Under the pieces are notes generated by a model. The model was not told where the DNA came from. It did no database searches and worked only from the letters and a program-made list of their open reading frames with translations. A DNA stretch of 64,000 nt from Neptuniibacter victor (GTDB lineage Bacteria; Pseudomonadota; Gammaproteobacteria; Pseudomonadales; Balneatricaceae): positions 2,852,001 to 2,916,000 of the forward strand of contig AP025763.1 of assembly GCA_027943745.1 (NCBI GenBank), read 5' to 3'. Each line of letters starts with the position of its first letter. Position 1 is the first letter of the stretch. The position numbers and the translations under genes were made by a program. This document shows, in pieces, positions 56,118-64,000 of the stretch.

Positions 56118-56142
56118 AGTCTCATACTTTATTTGTGATCAC

Positions 56143-57447
56143 TTAAGTCTCATCATTTGGAATGTCCGGCTCATACTCAGGCAATTTAAGAGTAGTGCTG
56201 AAGGTAGTAACATGCGTCGCATTTTCGTACCCAAGTGATCGGATATTGTCATTCCCACCGCCCACTACAGCCTGAGTTTTCACAATTTCAGCTACACCTC
56301 CGATTTCACCAGCTCCTTCGCCAAAGAAACTGGCATTCACAGAACCCGTTACAACACCATCATGCGCACTAATAGCATCCGCCCCAGCATTCAAATTAAT
56401 TCCATTTATCGTACCACCTTCGACTTTAAACCCTACATGCCCAATTACACTGGTTCCATTTTCACTTGCATATGCCATTACCTTCCCATCTTGACCATGA
56501 TTAAAAGCGCCTCCCCAAGTATTATCGGAAAAATTAACAGTCAAGCGTACTGGAGCACCTAAAGCCGTATGGCCTCTATACTTTGCCATTAAATCGCCCC
56601 CTAGCCTCGATATATCAGGCATATCATTGAGCATGCTTTGTAACGAAGATAAATCTTCTAAAGTTGAAGTAGTTCCAAATACAAAGCTACCTAGATATGC
56701 TTGGATAAACTCAGCATCACCATTATCCGCACCAGAAAGCCAAAAACCATGGGAAAGTCCGTCCCCACTTAAACCAGCCAAATGGCCCCTATCCAAACGC
56801 ATGTAGGGAGAGGAACGGAAGCGACTACGACAATTACCTATACATTGGATAGAGGTATCGGTAAGGCCATCTAAACGCGAATTATCATCATAGCCATAGA
56901 AAGTCATAATCGGACCAAATCGCTGCCGTTCGTCCAATGGCAGAGAGAGGATATCGATATACTCCCCTGGATTTCCACCCGGCGCAACCGAGAACTGTAA
57001 CGGTCCACGACGAGGTTTCTTTCTAAGCCCTTCAGGTCCATCTATGGCCAACTCTTCCATAAAAAAGCCGGCACTCACTGGGGTTAAACTCGCGATGCCA
57101 TAACGCGCAAAGAAATCACCTTTTAGCCCTAGCTGTTGTGTCGAATCATCATCACTGTAAGCATATGAAAATGGATAATAACTCGCATACCCGCAAGGAG
57201 CCCCCGGTAGACAACCCGTTTCCGTAGGCAGATCTGGATCAAAAAACACATGTTCTGGTCCGGCACCACCAGCAAATAAAAGCGGATTCACTGCTACTTC
57301 AGGCCCCGCTGCTGTCGGGACAGCCAACGCCCATGGCCCCCATTCAGTAACAGAGTCTTCTTCCTCTTCCTTTTGTTGATTAGCCCAAACTGAAGAAACC
57401 AATAATGATGAAATCAACGCCGTCAACGTTAGCTGTTTAATATCCAT
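56143..57447 (-). CDS. Putative Slam/T11SS secreted cargo protein 2
   Basis: A 434-residue exported protein. The signal peptide ends LLVSSVWA with no lipobox. The mature start reads EEEEDSVTEWGPWALAVPTA followed by AGP, like cargo 1 (DSVxxWGPW, TAAGP). The C-terminal part has GSVNASFFGEGAGEIGGVAE, the Slam-substrate barrel motif. A pair of Cys (IQCIGNCRS) and another (TGCLPGAPCG) may form disulphides. ATG 57447 is chosen because GGGG lies 7 bases upstream. It is read towards the Slam-type gene. No binding function is assigned. Confidence 0.72.
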   Translation of the reverse strand: MDIKQLTLTALISSLLVSSVWANQQKEEEEDSVTEWGPWALAVPTAAGPEVAVNPLLFAGGAGPEHVFFDPDLPTETGCLPGAPCGYASYYPFSYAYSDDDSTQQLGLKGDFFARYGIASLTPVSAGFFMEELAIDGPEGLRKKPRRGPLQFSVAPGGNPGEYIDILSLPLDERQRFGPIMTFYGYDDNSRLDGLTDTSIQCIGNCRSRFRSSPYMRLDRGHLAGLSGDGLSHGFWLSGADNGDAEFIQAYLGSFVFGTTSTLEDLSSLQSMLNDMPDISRLGGDLMAKYRGHTALGAPVRLTVNFSDNTWGGAFNHGQDGKVMAYASENGTSVIGHVGFKVEGGTINGINLNAGADAISAHDGVVTGSVNASFFGEGAGEIGGVAEIVKTQAVVGGGNDNIRSLGYENATHVTTFSTTLKLPEYEPDIPNDET

Positions 57448-57737
57448 GACATACCCCACGATACTGCGAACCAGCAGCTTGTTTATTAATCTCCTATTCA
57501 GTAATTAATAGTAGTGCAAAAGATAACAACTGTTCATATAACAAACAAAAAATAAACGTACTTTTTTTCATCTATTTAAACTATTCGGGTATTTTTTGTA
57601 CAGTTCACCCATGACTTACACACCTTACTACATGAAATAAAAAAGAAATCATCTACAAACAACCAGAAAACTGGTATTTCCCATCGGCTTATATATGCTT
57701 TAACAAGTAATGGAATAGGCTCCGAGCACACTAGGCA

Positions 57738-58370
57738 ATGAAGCAATCCACCTCAAATATTTTATGTAATGCTATTTTTACTTTGTGCTTAACGTTTTCG
57801 TTTAACGTTGAAGCGGGCCTATTTGGCTCCCAAGAACTCCCCCAGAAGTCGCTAAACGAACTACCTGACTGGCTCACTTACATGGAGCGCCACCTTAGAG
57901 AAGACACTCCTGAAGAGATCTGCCGCCAATCGGGGTTATGCAATCTAAAGCCTTGGTACAATTTTTTAAATAGCCTAAGGGGTTTGCCAAAAAGGCAACA
58001 GATTGAGCGCGTTAATCAATTTGCCAACCGCCAGCCTTACATCTTAGATATCGATAATTATGGCCAAGAGGAGTACTGGGCAGTAGTTCGGGAATTCCTT
58101 TCGCGTAGCGGAGATTGTGAAGATTATTCTTTGACTAAGTTTTTCTCATTACGACTTCTGGGGTTTACCAATGAGGAACTTCGTATCGTCGTACTCCAAG
58201 ATACGAACCTTCGCATAGGCCATGCTGTACTTGCCGTAAAGCATAGGGGAGATGAGCTGATACTCGATAATCAAAGCAGACAAGTTATTTCACACCGCAG
58301 CATAAAACACTATATACCGCTTTATACTGTCAATGAAAAACGCTGGTGGCTACATATGCCCGTTTTCTAG
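57738..58370 (+). CDS. lapG: LapG-type transglutaminase-like cysteine protease
   Basis: A 210-residue periplasmic protease with an N-terminal signal segment ending NVEA. The catalytic triad Cys127 (RSGDCEDYSLTKFFSLRLLG), His162 (IGHAVLAV) and Asp177 (ILDNQ) is intact. LapG cleaves the N-terminus of LapA-type adhesins, releasing them from the surface, and is held back by LapD when c-di-GMP is high. Here it precedes a transmembrane HD-GYP protein by 61 bases rather than a LapD gene. Substrate not in window. Confidence 0.9.
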   Translation: MKQSTSNILCNAIFTLCLTFSFNVEAGLFGSQELPQKSLNELPDWLTYMERHLREDTPEEICRQSGLCNLKPWYNFLNSLRGLPKRQQIERVNQFANRQPYILDIDNYGQEEYWAVVREFLSRSGDCEDYSLTKFFSLRLLGFTNEELRIVVLQDTNLRIGHAVLAVKHRGDELILDNQSRQVISHRSIKHYIPLYTVNEKRWWLHMPVF

Positions 58371-58431
58371 GAACTGCTACTATCAATTCATCAGCGATGC
58401 TTTTTAATTTTATTCTTTTGGAATTCTGAAT

Positions 58432-60462
58432 ATGAAACGAATTTTAACCACTGGACTTATCAGCCTTATACTCATTTTTCTGATATGCCTAATGTTAATC
58501 AGCCGCTTCACCGAACAACAACAGAACCAAAATATACAACACTGGCAAACAACGCTATCCGCGCTTGCTGATAATCAAAGTTTAAGTGTTACACGCTGGA
58601 TATTTGCTACAGAAGCATCCATTAAAGAGATGGCAACCAATAGTTCGATAAGGCTGTACCTACAACGCCTTACGGGCAAATCCACCGCTGAGCAAGAACA
58701 AACAGCCCAACTGGATTATTTAAGAAATTTTGTTATTGCTGCCGCAAACCGTGAAGGCTATACCGATAAACGACGCACCACCGTTAACGCAAACCTTAAA
58801 GTTACCGCTAATAGCTCTCTTGCTCTATATGATAAAAACTTAAAAGTAATAGCCGCAACACCGGGTCTTCCCACTCTCAGCGCCGAGATCAGAGATGTTA
58901 TTAAATCTAAGCAGCTACTAGGCAACGTTATACCGAGCCGAATATGGCTCAACGATAATGAGATAGGTCAGATCAGTTTTGTAACCGCCATTACAGGGTT
59001 GCCGCAATTTGGAGCAGAAGGCAAAGTCATTGGCTACTTAGTCGGCACCAAAAATGCTGAGAAAGAGCTTTACGGCCTACTTCGCAACTTTAGCGTTGAA
59101 CTGCAATCATTAGAATCGGCATTACTTCAACAGAAAGATGAAGGCATCGTTTACGCGAGCCCACTACGTCAGGATTCGACAATAGCTTTATCCAAAACGA
59201 TTTCAAGCAACAGCCAAAATGCAGCAGCACAAGCATTTAATACAACTGGACAGTTCATTCAAGCCAATGACTACAGAGGCATACAAGTACTGGCTGTCAG
59301 CCGAAAGATTCCCAGCAGTGACCTTAAACTCATTATCAAGATAGACCAACAAGATGCGTTAGGTAGCAGTGCAGAGAAACAAGCCGAGCTGCAAACAATG
59401 CTTATTTTGGGAACCCTTCTCTTGCTAGCCATGTTAATTGCTGCTGGCTGGTATGGCCATCTGCTTAAAGAACAAAAATCTAACCTTGTACTGCGAACAA
59501 CCTCACGTGAATTAGAAGAGAAAAGCAGCCTCCTCGATGCGATCAACGATAATGTTTCTGACATGGTACTAATCGTCGATAACAATATTGATCTTGCGTT
59601 TATCAATAGCGCTTTAGCCGAAAAGGTGGCGATTGCAGCCGAAGATAGCCAGGGTAAAAACCTAAATTCTGTGTTAGGAAGTCATTATTCAGAACAGTTA
59701 ACACCGATTATTCAACATTGCTTTAGCTCAAATGATGAATGCACCCACAAATGCACATTGGAGCTAAAAGGCGTCTTACAAACCTTCATGATCAACCTAG
59801 TACCGATGAACTATGGCACCACACCCGCTGTTATGCTGCATTTCCATGATATTACGATGATAGAAGCGCACCAGAAACAACAAACCAAGCTACTACGGCA
59901 GATAATGCAGTCACTCATGAATGCGATCGATCTGCATGACCCATATTCTGCTAATCACTCGCAAAAAACAGCCAAAATTGCTGTTGCAGTCGCCGAAGCT
60001 ATGGATCTAAGCGAAGAAGAGTTATCGACATTAGAGATAGCAGCTAACCTATGCAATTTAGGTAAGCTCTCTATTCCTCAAGAAATCTTAACCAAAACAT
60101 CTCCGCTCACCGCCGAAGAAAAAATCATTGTTCAAAATGAGGTTGAGCACGCACGCGATATTTTGAAAAATATCGAGTTTGAAGGCCCGGTCCTTGAAAC
60201 AATTTTACAAAAACACGAATATCTCGACGGCTCGGGCCCTAATGGTCTCTCCGGTGATGAACTCCATCTTGCTGCACGCATATTAACGACTACAAATGAT
60301 TTTGTAGCAATGATAAGCCCAAGAGCGTATCGAGACAGCCTAACGATTGAAACAGCTCTAGCTGCCTTACTAAAAGAAGCGGGCAGTCGATATGATCGCC
60401 AAGTGGTCGCTTCACTCTTCCACGTTGCAGAAAATAAGTTGGATATCGATTCCTTACAATAA
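58432..60462 (+). CDS. Transmembrane PAS/HD-GYP protein with degenerate catalytic site
   Basis: A 676-residue inner-membrane protein: membrane segment at residues 5-24, a periplasmic sensor domain (about 25-320), a second membrane segment (322-343), a PAS-like domain (about 365-475) and an HD-GYP domain (about 495-676). The HD pair is replaced by Cys541-Asn542 in NLCNLGKLSIPQEIL; the HHE motif reads KHE (594-596); the GYP Tyr is missing (DGSGPNGL); the ADxFDA motif reads TNDFVA. Thus it is unlikely to cleave c-di-GMP but may bind it. Placed after LapG, it may act as its receptor, in the role LapD has elsewhere. This is inference. Confidence 0.82.
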   Translation: MKRILTTGLISLILIFLICLMLISRFTEQQQNQNIQHWQTTLSALADNQSLSVTRWIFATEASIKEMATNSSIRLYLQRLTGKSTAEQEQTAQLDYLRNFVIAAANREGYTDKRRTTVNANLKVTANSSLALYDKNLKVIAATPGLPTLSAEIRDVIKSKQLLGNVIPSRIWLNDNEIGQISFVTAITGLPQFGAEGKVIGYLVGTKNAEKELYGLLRNFSVELQSLESALLQQKDEGIVYASPLRQDSTIALSKTISSNSQNAAAQAFNTTGQFIQANDYRGIQVLAVSRKIPSSDLKLIIKIDQQDALGSSAEKQAELQTMLILGTLLLLAMLIAAGWYGHLLKEQKSNLVLRTTSRELEEKSSLLDAINDNVSDMVLIVDNNIDLAFINSALAEKVAIAAEDSQGKNLNSVLGSHYSEQLTPIIQHCFSSNDECTHKCTLELKGVLQTFMINLVPMNYGTTPAVMLHFHDITMIEAHQKQQTKLLRQIMQSLMNAIDLHDPYSANHSQKTAKIAVAVAEAMDLSEEELSTLEIAANLCNLGKLSIPQEILTKTSPLTAEEKIIVQNEVEHARDILKNIEFEGPVLETILQKHEYLDGSGPNGLSGDELHLAARILTTTNDFVAMISPRAYRDSLTIETALAALLKEAGSRYDRQVVASLFHVAENKLDIDSLQ

Positions 60463-60482
60463 AGCCTACCAATAGGATATTA

Positions 60483-60519
60483 CTGTCTACCACCTCAGAT
60501 TACTGAAGCTGGTAGACAG
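60483..60519. terminator. Hairpin between convergent genes, possible terminator
   Basis: CTGTCTACCA pairs perfectly with TGGTAGACAG (10 bp, 17-base loop). It overlaps the last codons of the minus-strand gene and has no T-run, so its role is uncertain. Confidence 0.4.
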
Positions 60520-60955
60520 GTTGTCCATTTAATACAACTGATTTATACACTTGAGCGCCGCACTCAAAAAACATAGAACTACCTACCTGCTTTGAGATAC
60601 AACCTGTCGGTAACGTGCTAATGCTAACCGGTGGCTGCACAACAATATAAGTCGTTTGACCAGGAACCGGCTGGTATAACACGCCGTTACAGCTCTGATA
60701 TGCCACACCCGACACGACTTGTGTATAACAACCTGCAGGAAGACTAACAACCGGTTGAGTGCTCTGGTCCTCATGCCTATTAGCCACTCTTCGGGCGGTA
60801 CGGCGAGCTGTACGCCTTGCTTCGTCATTATCTTCCCAGTCTGCATAGGCTGCTGAATTTAATTCTATGGAAGCAACTTGAGTATCAAAAACGGGGATAG
60901 CCGCTGAAATCACTAAAGCAGTGGCCGCCGTCATCAAACAAGATTTCATGTTCAT
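60500..60955 (-). CDS. Exported small protein with two LPxGC repeats (DUF6515-like)
   Basis: A 151-residue exported protein: signal segment (about 1-18), an Arg-rich stretch (EARRTARRTARRVANRHE) and two related units, LPAGCYTQVVSGVAYQSCNG... and LPTGCISKQVGSSMFFECGA..., each with a Cys pair and a closing PVY-type strand. Similar repeats occur in exported DUF6515-like proteins of unknown role. ATG 60955 is chosen because GGAG lies 6 bases upstream. It lies between the HD-GYP gene and a lipoprotein gene. Confidence 0.6.
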   Translation of the reverse strand: MNMKSCLMTAATALVISAAIPVFDTQVASIELNSAAYADWEDNDEARRTARRTARRVANRHEDQSTQPVVSLPAGCYTQVVSGVAYQSCNGVLYQPVPGQTTYIVVQPPVSISTLPTGCISKQVGSSMFFECGAQVYKSVVLNGQPVYQLQ

Positions 60956-61036
60956 TATCATCTCCATCGCTCGTTTCAATATTTACAGCAATGATAAAAA
61001 AACATGCTCTAGTGCGATATACCGGAAAGTGCATAC

Positions 61037-61072
61037 AAAAAAGAGCTAGAACAACACTCTAATCCGTTCTAG
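61037..61072 (-). terminator. Terminator of the DUF3313 lipoprotein gene
   Basis: On the minus strand CTAGAAC and GTTCTAG pair around a 13-base loop, followed by CTCTTTTTT, just beyond the stop codon. Confidence 0.65.
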
Positions 61073-61073
61073 A

Positions 61074-61796
61074 TTAAGTTGTATTTCCCAGTGTATTCAA
61101 GCGCTGAAAATTATCAGCAAACCGTTTCGCCCACTGCTCAATAACAACATGTATATCCGTAAAGTCCCTCGATGAACCTGACCAAGTCATCGGTTGGCCC
61201 TCAAGCTTATCCTCCACAGAGAACAGCAAACGCTGAGTTTTACTATCAAATGCGTTAATACGTATAGATGCAGTAAAGCGTGTTACTTCATTACCCTGCA
61301 CTTGGTCATAAGTAACTTTTCCAAGGTTATAGATCATACGTAGTGGAATAAAATCACTTACTTTGAAGGGAGGTGCCGAACGAGAAGCATCAAGGAAAGT
61401 TATTTGAATATTAAGCAAAGAGATCGCTTTATTCGCTTCAGGCACATTAGCGTTATAAACATCAGCGCTATAAACAAAATGACTGTCAAATCGTTTCTCC
61501 ATCTCTAGCTCTACAAGATAAGGGAAAAAGGACTGTATCAACTTAAGATCTTGCTCTGAAACGCCGGAATAGTCACTTGTAATGCGATCAAACTCAATAG
61601 GGGCTATTTCTATTTTTGTATATGCTGCAAGCTGCTCTCTGGAGGTATGAGGGTTAACCCACAAAGCAGCAGATTCAACCCAGGGGTGCTCGGAATAAAG
61701 CGAAGTGGAAGTTTGTTCTGTATTGAGTTGTGTACAACCGCTAAGCATGAATACAAACAAAACAAAAATACGGTTTCTATAACAAGCTTTTTTCAT
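61074..61796 (-). CDS. DUF3313 family lipoprotein
   Basis: A 240-residue lipoprotein: signal peptide with lipobox LSGC (Cys21), then SAALWVNPHTSREQLAAYTK and IEIAPIEF as in DUF3313 proteins, and a C-terminal helix ending VIEQWAKRFADNFQRLN. Residue 22 is Thr, so outer-membrane sorting is expected. Function is unknown; the family is made of small envelope lipoproteins. It has its own terminator. Confidence 0.78.
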   Translation of the reverse strand: MKKACYRNRIFVLFVFMLSGCTQLNTEQTSTSLYSEHPWVESAALWVNPHTSREQLAAYTKIEIAPIEFDRITSDYSGVSEQDLKLIQSFFPYLVELEMEKRFDSHFVYSADVYNANVPEANKAISLLNIQITFLDASRSAPPFKVSDFIPLRMIYNLGKVTYDQVQGNEVTRFTASIRINAFDSKTQRLLFSVEDKLEGQPMTWSGSSRDFTDIHVVIEQWAKRFADNFQRLNTLGNTT

Positions 61797-61894
61797 TAGA
61801 CCTACTCCTTTGGTGAAAGGCTAAGGTCCGTATGCTAATCAATCATAGAAAAACCAAAATATGGATTTACCCATATAAAAAATATGATGTGTTA

Positions 61895-62524
61895 TTAATC
61901 ACCTTTTTCTTCGAGCAAACCCGCAACTAGTAACAACCTCATCAGCTGCGCGACACTTCTAACGCTCAATTTATGCATCACTCTTGATCGATGAATCTCA
62001 ACCGTTCCCTGAGCAATGCCTAGATCAATCGCTATCACCTTATTGGCACACCCTTGAGCAATCATATGCATAATTTCAGTTTCTCGTACGGTCAAAGACG
62101 AAAGCCTCTCTTCAACTTTACTTTTGGCCGATAATTCCGCCCTAGACTGCGCATCACTTAGTAAGGCTTGTTCAATCTTATCTAACAGTTTTGCCTCTCT
62201 AAAAGGCTTTTCAATAAAATCGAATGCACCTTTTTGAATACATTCAACCGCCATCTCAACATCGCCATGACCTGTTATAAAAATAATCGGAAGCAGCGCT
62301 TTCCGTTTGATAAGTTCATCCTGAAGCGCAAGGCCACTCATGCCGGGCATGCGAATATCGAGCACAAGACATCCCGACTGAGAACCATCAAAAACTGACA
62401 AAAAACTTTCTGCATCGGAAAAATCATCAACCTGATAGCCACCGCCTTCAGCCATCATACGCACAACATCACGTAGTGTAGGATCATCATCTACAACAAA
62501 TACGGTCCCTTGCTCTATATCCAT
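61895..62524 (-). CDS. FixJ-type response regulator
   Basis: A 209-residue regulator: receiver (residues 7-120) with acidic pocket VVDDDP, phosphoacceptor Asp56 in CLVLDIRMPGMSG, the Thr in FITGHG and Lys in IEKPF, then a LuxR-type helix-turn-helix (LTVRETEIMHMIAQGCANKV, VEIHRSRVMHKLS). All phosphorylation residues are intact. It follows its likely kinase with an 18-base gap; targets are unknown. Confidence 0.92.
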   Translation of the reverse strand: MDIEQGTVFVVDDDPTLRDVVRMMAEGGGYQVDDFSDAESFLSVFDGSQSGCLVLDIRMPGMSGLALQDELIKRKALLPIIFITGHGDVEMAVECIQKGAFDFIEKPFREAKLLDKIEQALLSDAQSRAELSAKSKVEERLSSLTVRETEIMHMIAQGCANKVIAIDLGIAQGTVEIHRSRVMHKLSVRSVAQLMRLLLVAGLLEEKGD

Positions 62525-62542
62525 TCCTACCTCACCATGCCC

Positions 62543-63961
62543 TTAATCAGTTTTTGTTTCTACCAACGGTAGAGCTATCGTGAACTTAGCCCCTATGCTT
62601 CTGCAATTCTCTGCGCTTAAGCTGCCTTGTGCCGCTTCAATAATATTCCGGCATATCATTAGCCCTAGGCCCAAACCATCCTCTTTTGTTGTTCGGAACG
62701 CTTCAAAAAGCTGGGTCTCTACCTCCGGCGATAATCCTGGCCCATTATCACATACAGTCAAATAAACCTGATCTTCGGATAACTCAATTTCAATGATAAC
62801 TTTACCCTTCTCTCGCAATCCTGAGTCATCCGATGCGATAGCTTGTATCGCATTATTAAACAGATTGACTAGCACCTGCTGTAACTGAACTCGACTTATA
62901 CTAACGCGTCCAGAACGCTGCTCAGTGCAAACGAACTCTACCCCTTTTTCCATTCCCCTATGAGCGATTAGATCGATACTTTCACGTACGACCGATAACA
63001 GATCTACAATTTCAGCCGCGGGTTTCTCTCGTTTAACGTATGATCTGGTGCGCTTTATTATCTCCGCTGCTCTCTCCGCTTCATCACCCATTTTAACAAG
63101 ACACTGACGCATCTCATCTTGACCTTCAGGCTGCTTCAAAAGACGTAATGCAATATCTGAATAACCGAGTACACCGGCTAGCGGCTGATTTAACTCATGG
63201 GCTAAGCTGGTAGCTAATTCCCCCATGGTTCCCACCCGTTCAAGATGCTGGATCTTACTTTCTGCATCTTCTCTTCTTTGACTCTCTGCCTGAATGCGCC
63301 TATTGAGTTCATTAAATGCTGCCGCCAAATCATCTAATTCATCAGGACTTTCTTCAGACTTTCGATCTAATATGAGCGAAGGGCTCGACTCTATTGTTGA
63401 TGGATAAGATCTCATAAACGAGATCATTGTCATTAGATGACGGCCAACCATGCTTCGGAATAAGATCAAGATAAAAAATACAACAAAAGCCGTCTTTAAA
63501 CCGTTTTTTAACAATATGATATAAGCTTGTGTCAGCATGTGTTTGAACACTACATCAACACTCACAATCAAGTTAAGCTGGCCGAGAGCATTGCCATTTC
63601 GTATCACTGGCATAGTATAAGAACGACTGTAACTTGATTCTCCAGCGACATATTCAATCCGCTCTCCATCAGCCAATTCCAGCTTATTAGCATCTAAAAA
63701 CTCTAACTGGTTTATCCCTTGAAGTAGCTTTTTTAGCTGCGCCCTATCCTCTAGCCAGATCGCCTCAGCAATCGCAGGCATCATCGTTTTCTCAATAAAA
63801 TTAGGTACTTGATCTAGCTTTTTTGATAGCTGATGGAACTCAAAACTAAATTGAACGATAGTGAGAAACAGTGTCACTATTGAGCTAAATAAAACGATTC
63901 TGAGCGTTAGCTTACGGCCCAACTTATATTTAAAAAAGCGCCCTACCCGGTCTGTCGGCAC
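62543..63961 (-). CDS. Membrane sensor histidine kinase paired with the FixJ-type regulator
   Basis: A 472-residue kinase: membrane segment about 19-39, a short periplasmic sensor (about 40-145), second membrane segment about 148-170, HAMP-like linker, HisKA with His255 in LATSLAHELNQPLAGVLGYS, and HATPase (NNAIQAI, VCDNGPGL, GLGLGLMICRNI). The HELNQPL box groups it with FixL/DctB-type kinases. GTG 63961 is supported by AGGAG 6 bases upstream. The signal sensed is unknown. Confidence 0.9.
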   Translation of the reverse strand: MPTDRVGRFFKYKLGRKLTLRIVLFSSIVTLFLTIVQFSFEFHQLSKKLDQVPNFIEKTMMPAIAEAIWLEDRAQLKKLLQGINQLEFLDANKLELADGERIEYVAGESSYSRSYTMPVIRNGNALGQLNLIVSVDVVFKHMLTQAYIILLKNGLKTAFVVFFILILFRSMVGRHLMTMISFMRSYPSTIESSPSLILDRKSEESPDELDDLAAAFNELNRRIQAESQRREDAESKIQHLERVGTMGELATSLAHELNQPLAGVLGYSDIALRLLKQPEGQDEMRQCLVKMGDEAERAAEIIKRTRSYVKREKPAAEIVDLLSVVRESIDLIAHRGMEKGVEFVCTEQRSGRVSISRVQLQQVLVNLFNNAIQAIASDDSGLREKGKVIIEIELSEDQVYLTVCDNGPGLSPEVETQLFEAFRTTKEDGLGLGLMICRNIIEAAQGSLSAENCRSIGAKFTIALPLVETKTD

Positions 63962-64000
63962 ACAACACTCCTGTTAACCCTCAAATATGAATATCTCTTT

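Noticed and set aside
53166-57447. Idea that the two Slam-linked cargo proteins are surface lipoproteins
   Set aside because: Neither signal peptide has a lipobox Cys; both end in AxA-type or VWA cleavage sites.

Overview
The window looks like the chromosome of a marine gammaproteobacterium close to Oceanospirillales (Neptuniibacter, Amphritea or Neptunomonas type). This is an inference from gene order and protein flavour: thrS-infC-rpmI-rplT-pheS-pheT-ihfA-merR followed by tRNA-Pro(GGG) is the order seen in Pseudomonas relatives, and RNase T, MotY, DNA polymerase II, YebG and a Lap-type secretion system fit the same class. Genes are dense, on both strands, with short intergenic gaps and many clear intrinsic terminators. 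No rRNA, CRISPR array, insertion sequence, phage or integrase was seen.

Layout. 0-5 kb: end of an NhaC-type antiporter, a GAGAAA tandem repeat, LexA-controlled yebG, a methyltransferase, an RluA-type pseudouridine synthase, a UbiM-type hydroxylase and a MOSC protein. 5.3-10.3 kb: a self-regulated operon read leftwards, made of a TetR regulator, a 56-residue membrane protein, a membrane-anchored GyrI-like protein, a fatty acid hydroxylase/sterol desaturase, a B12-type radical SAM enzyme and a second small membrane protein homologous to the first. Two palindromic operators separate it from a divergent ABC transmembrane domain that has no ATPase. 10.3-19.5 kb: tRNA-Pro, a FIST sensor and the translation cluster, where infC appears to start at an AUC codon. 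19.6-24.8 kb: an unknown protein, a GntR regulator with its operator, lactate utilisation lutABC, and a YjfB-like motility protein with a sigma-28 promoter. 24.8-33.3 kb: polB and a complete mevalonate operon (mvaA-fni-mvaS-mvaK1-mvaK2-mvaD).

33.4-41.3 kb: a Lap-like type I secretion system (ABC transporter, fusion protein, TolC) with a LuxR-type regulator that has a degenerate receiver, and a TPR protein with a receiver lacking its phosphoacceptor. 41.4-50.6 kb: housekeeping genes (argG, motY, rnt, peroxiredoxin, grxD, argD-argF, metR, class II DAHP synthase). 50.7-53 kb: two DUF1538 membrane proteins in an operon with PII-like and CBS regulators. 53-57.5 kb: a Slam-type outer-membrane translocon (type XI secretion) flanked by two related secreted proteins without lipoboxes. 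57.7-60.5 kb: a LapG-type periplasmic protease followed by a transmembrane PAS/HD-GYP protein whose catalytic HD pair is lost. 60.5-64 kb: two small envelope proteins and a FixJ-type response regulator with its histidine kinase.

How it fits together. LapB/LapC/TolC-type export at 33-39 kb and the LapG protease at 57.7 kb suggest an adhesin retention system of the LapA/LapD/LapG kind. No adhesin and no LapD is present here, and the catalytically dead HD-GYP protein next to LapG is a candidate c-di-GMP receptor in LapD's place. The TetR operon and the two-cargo Slam locus are the other parts most likely to hold new biology.
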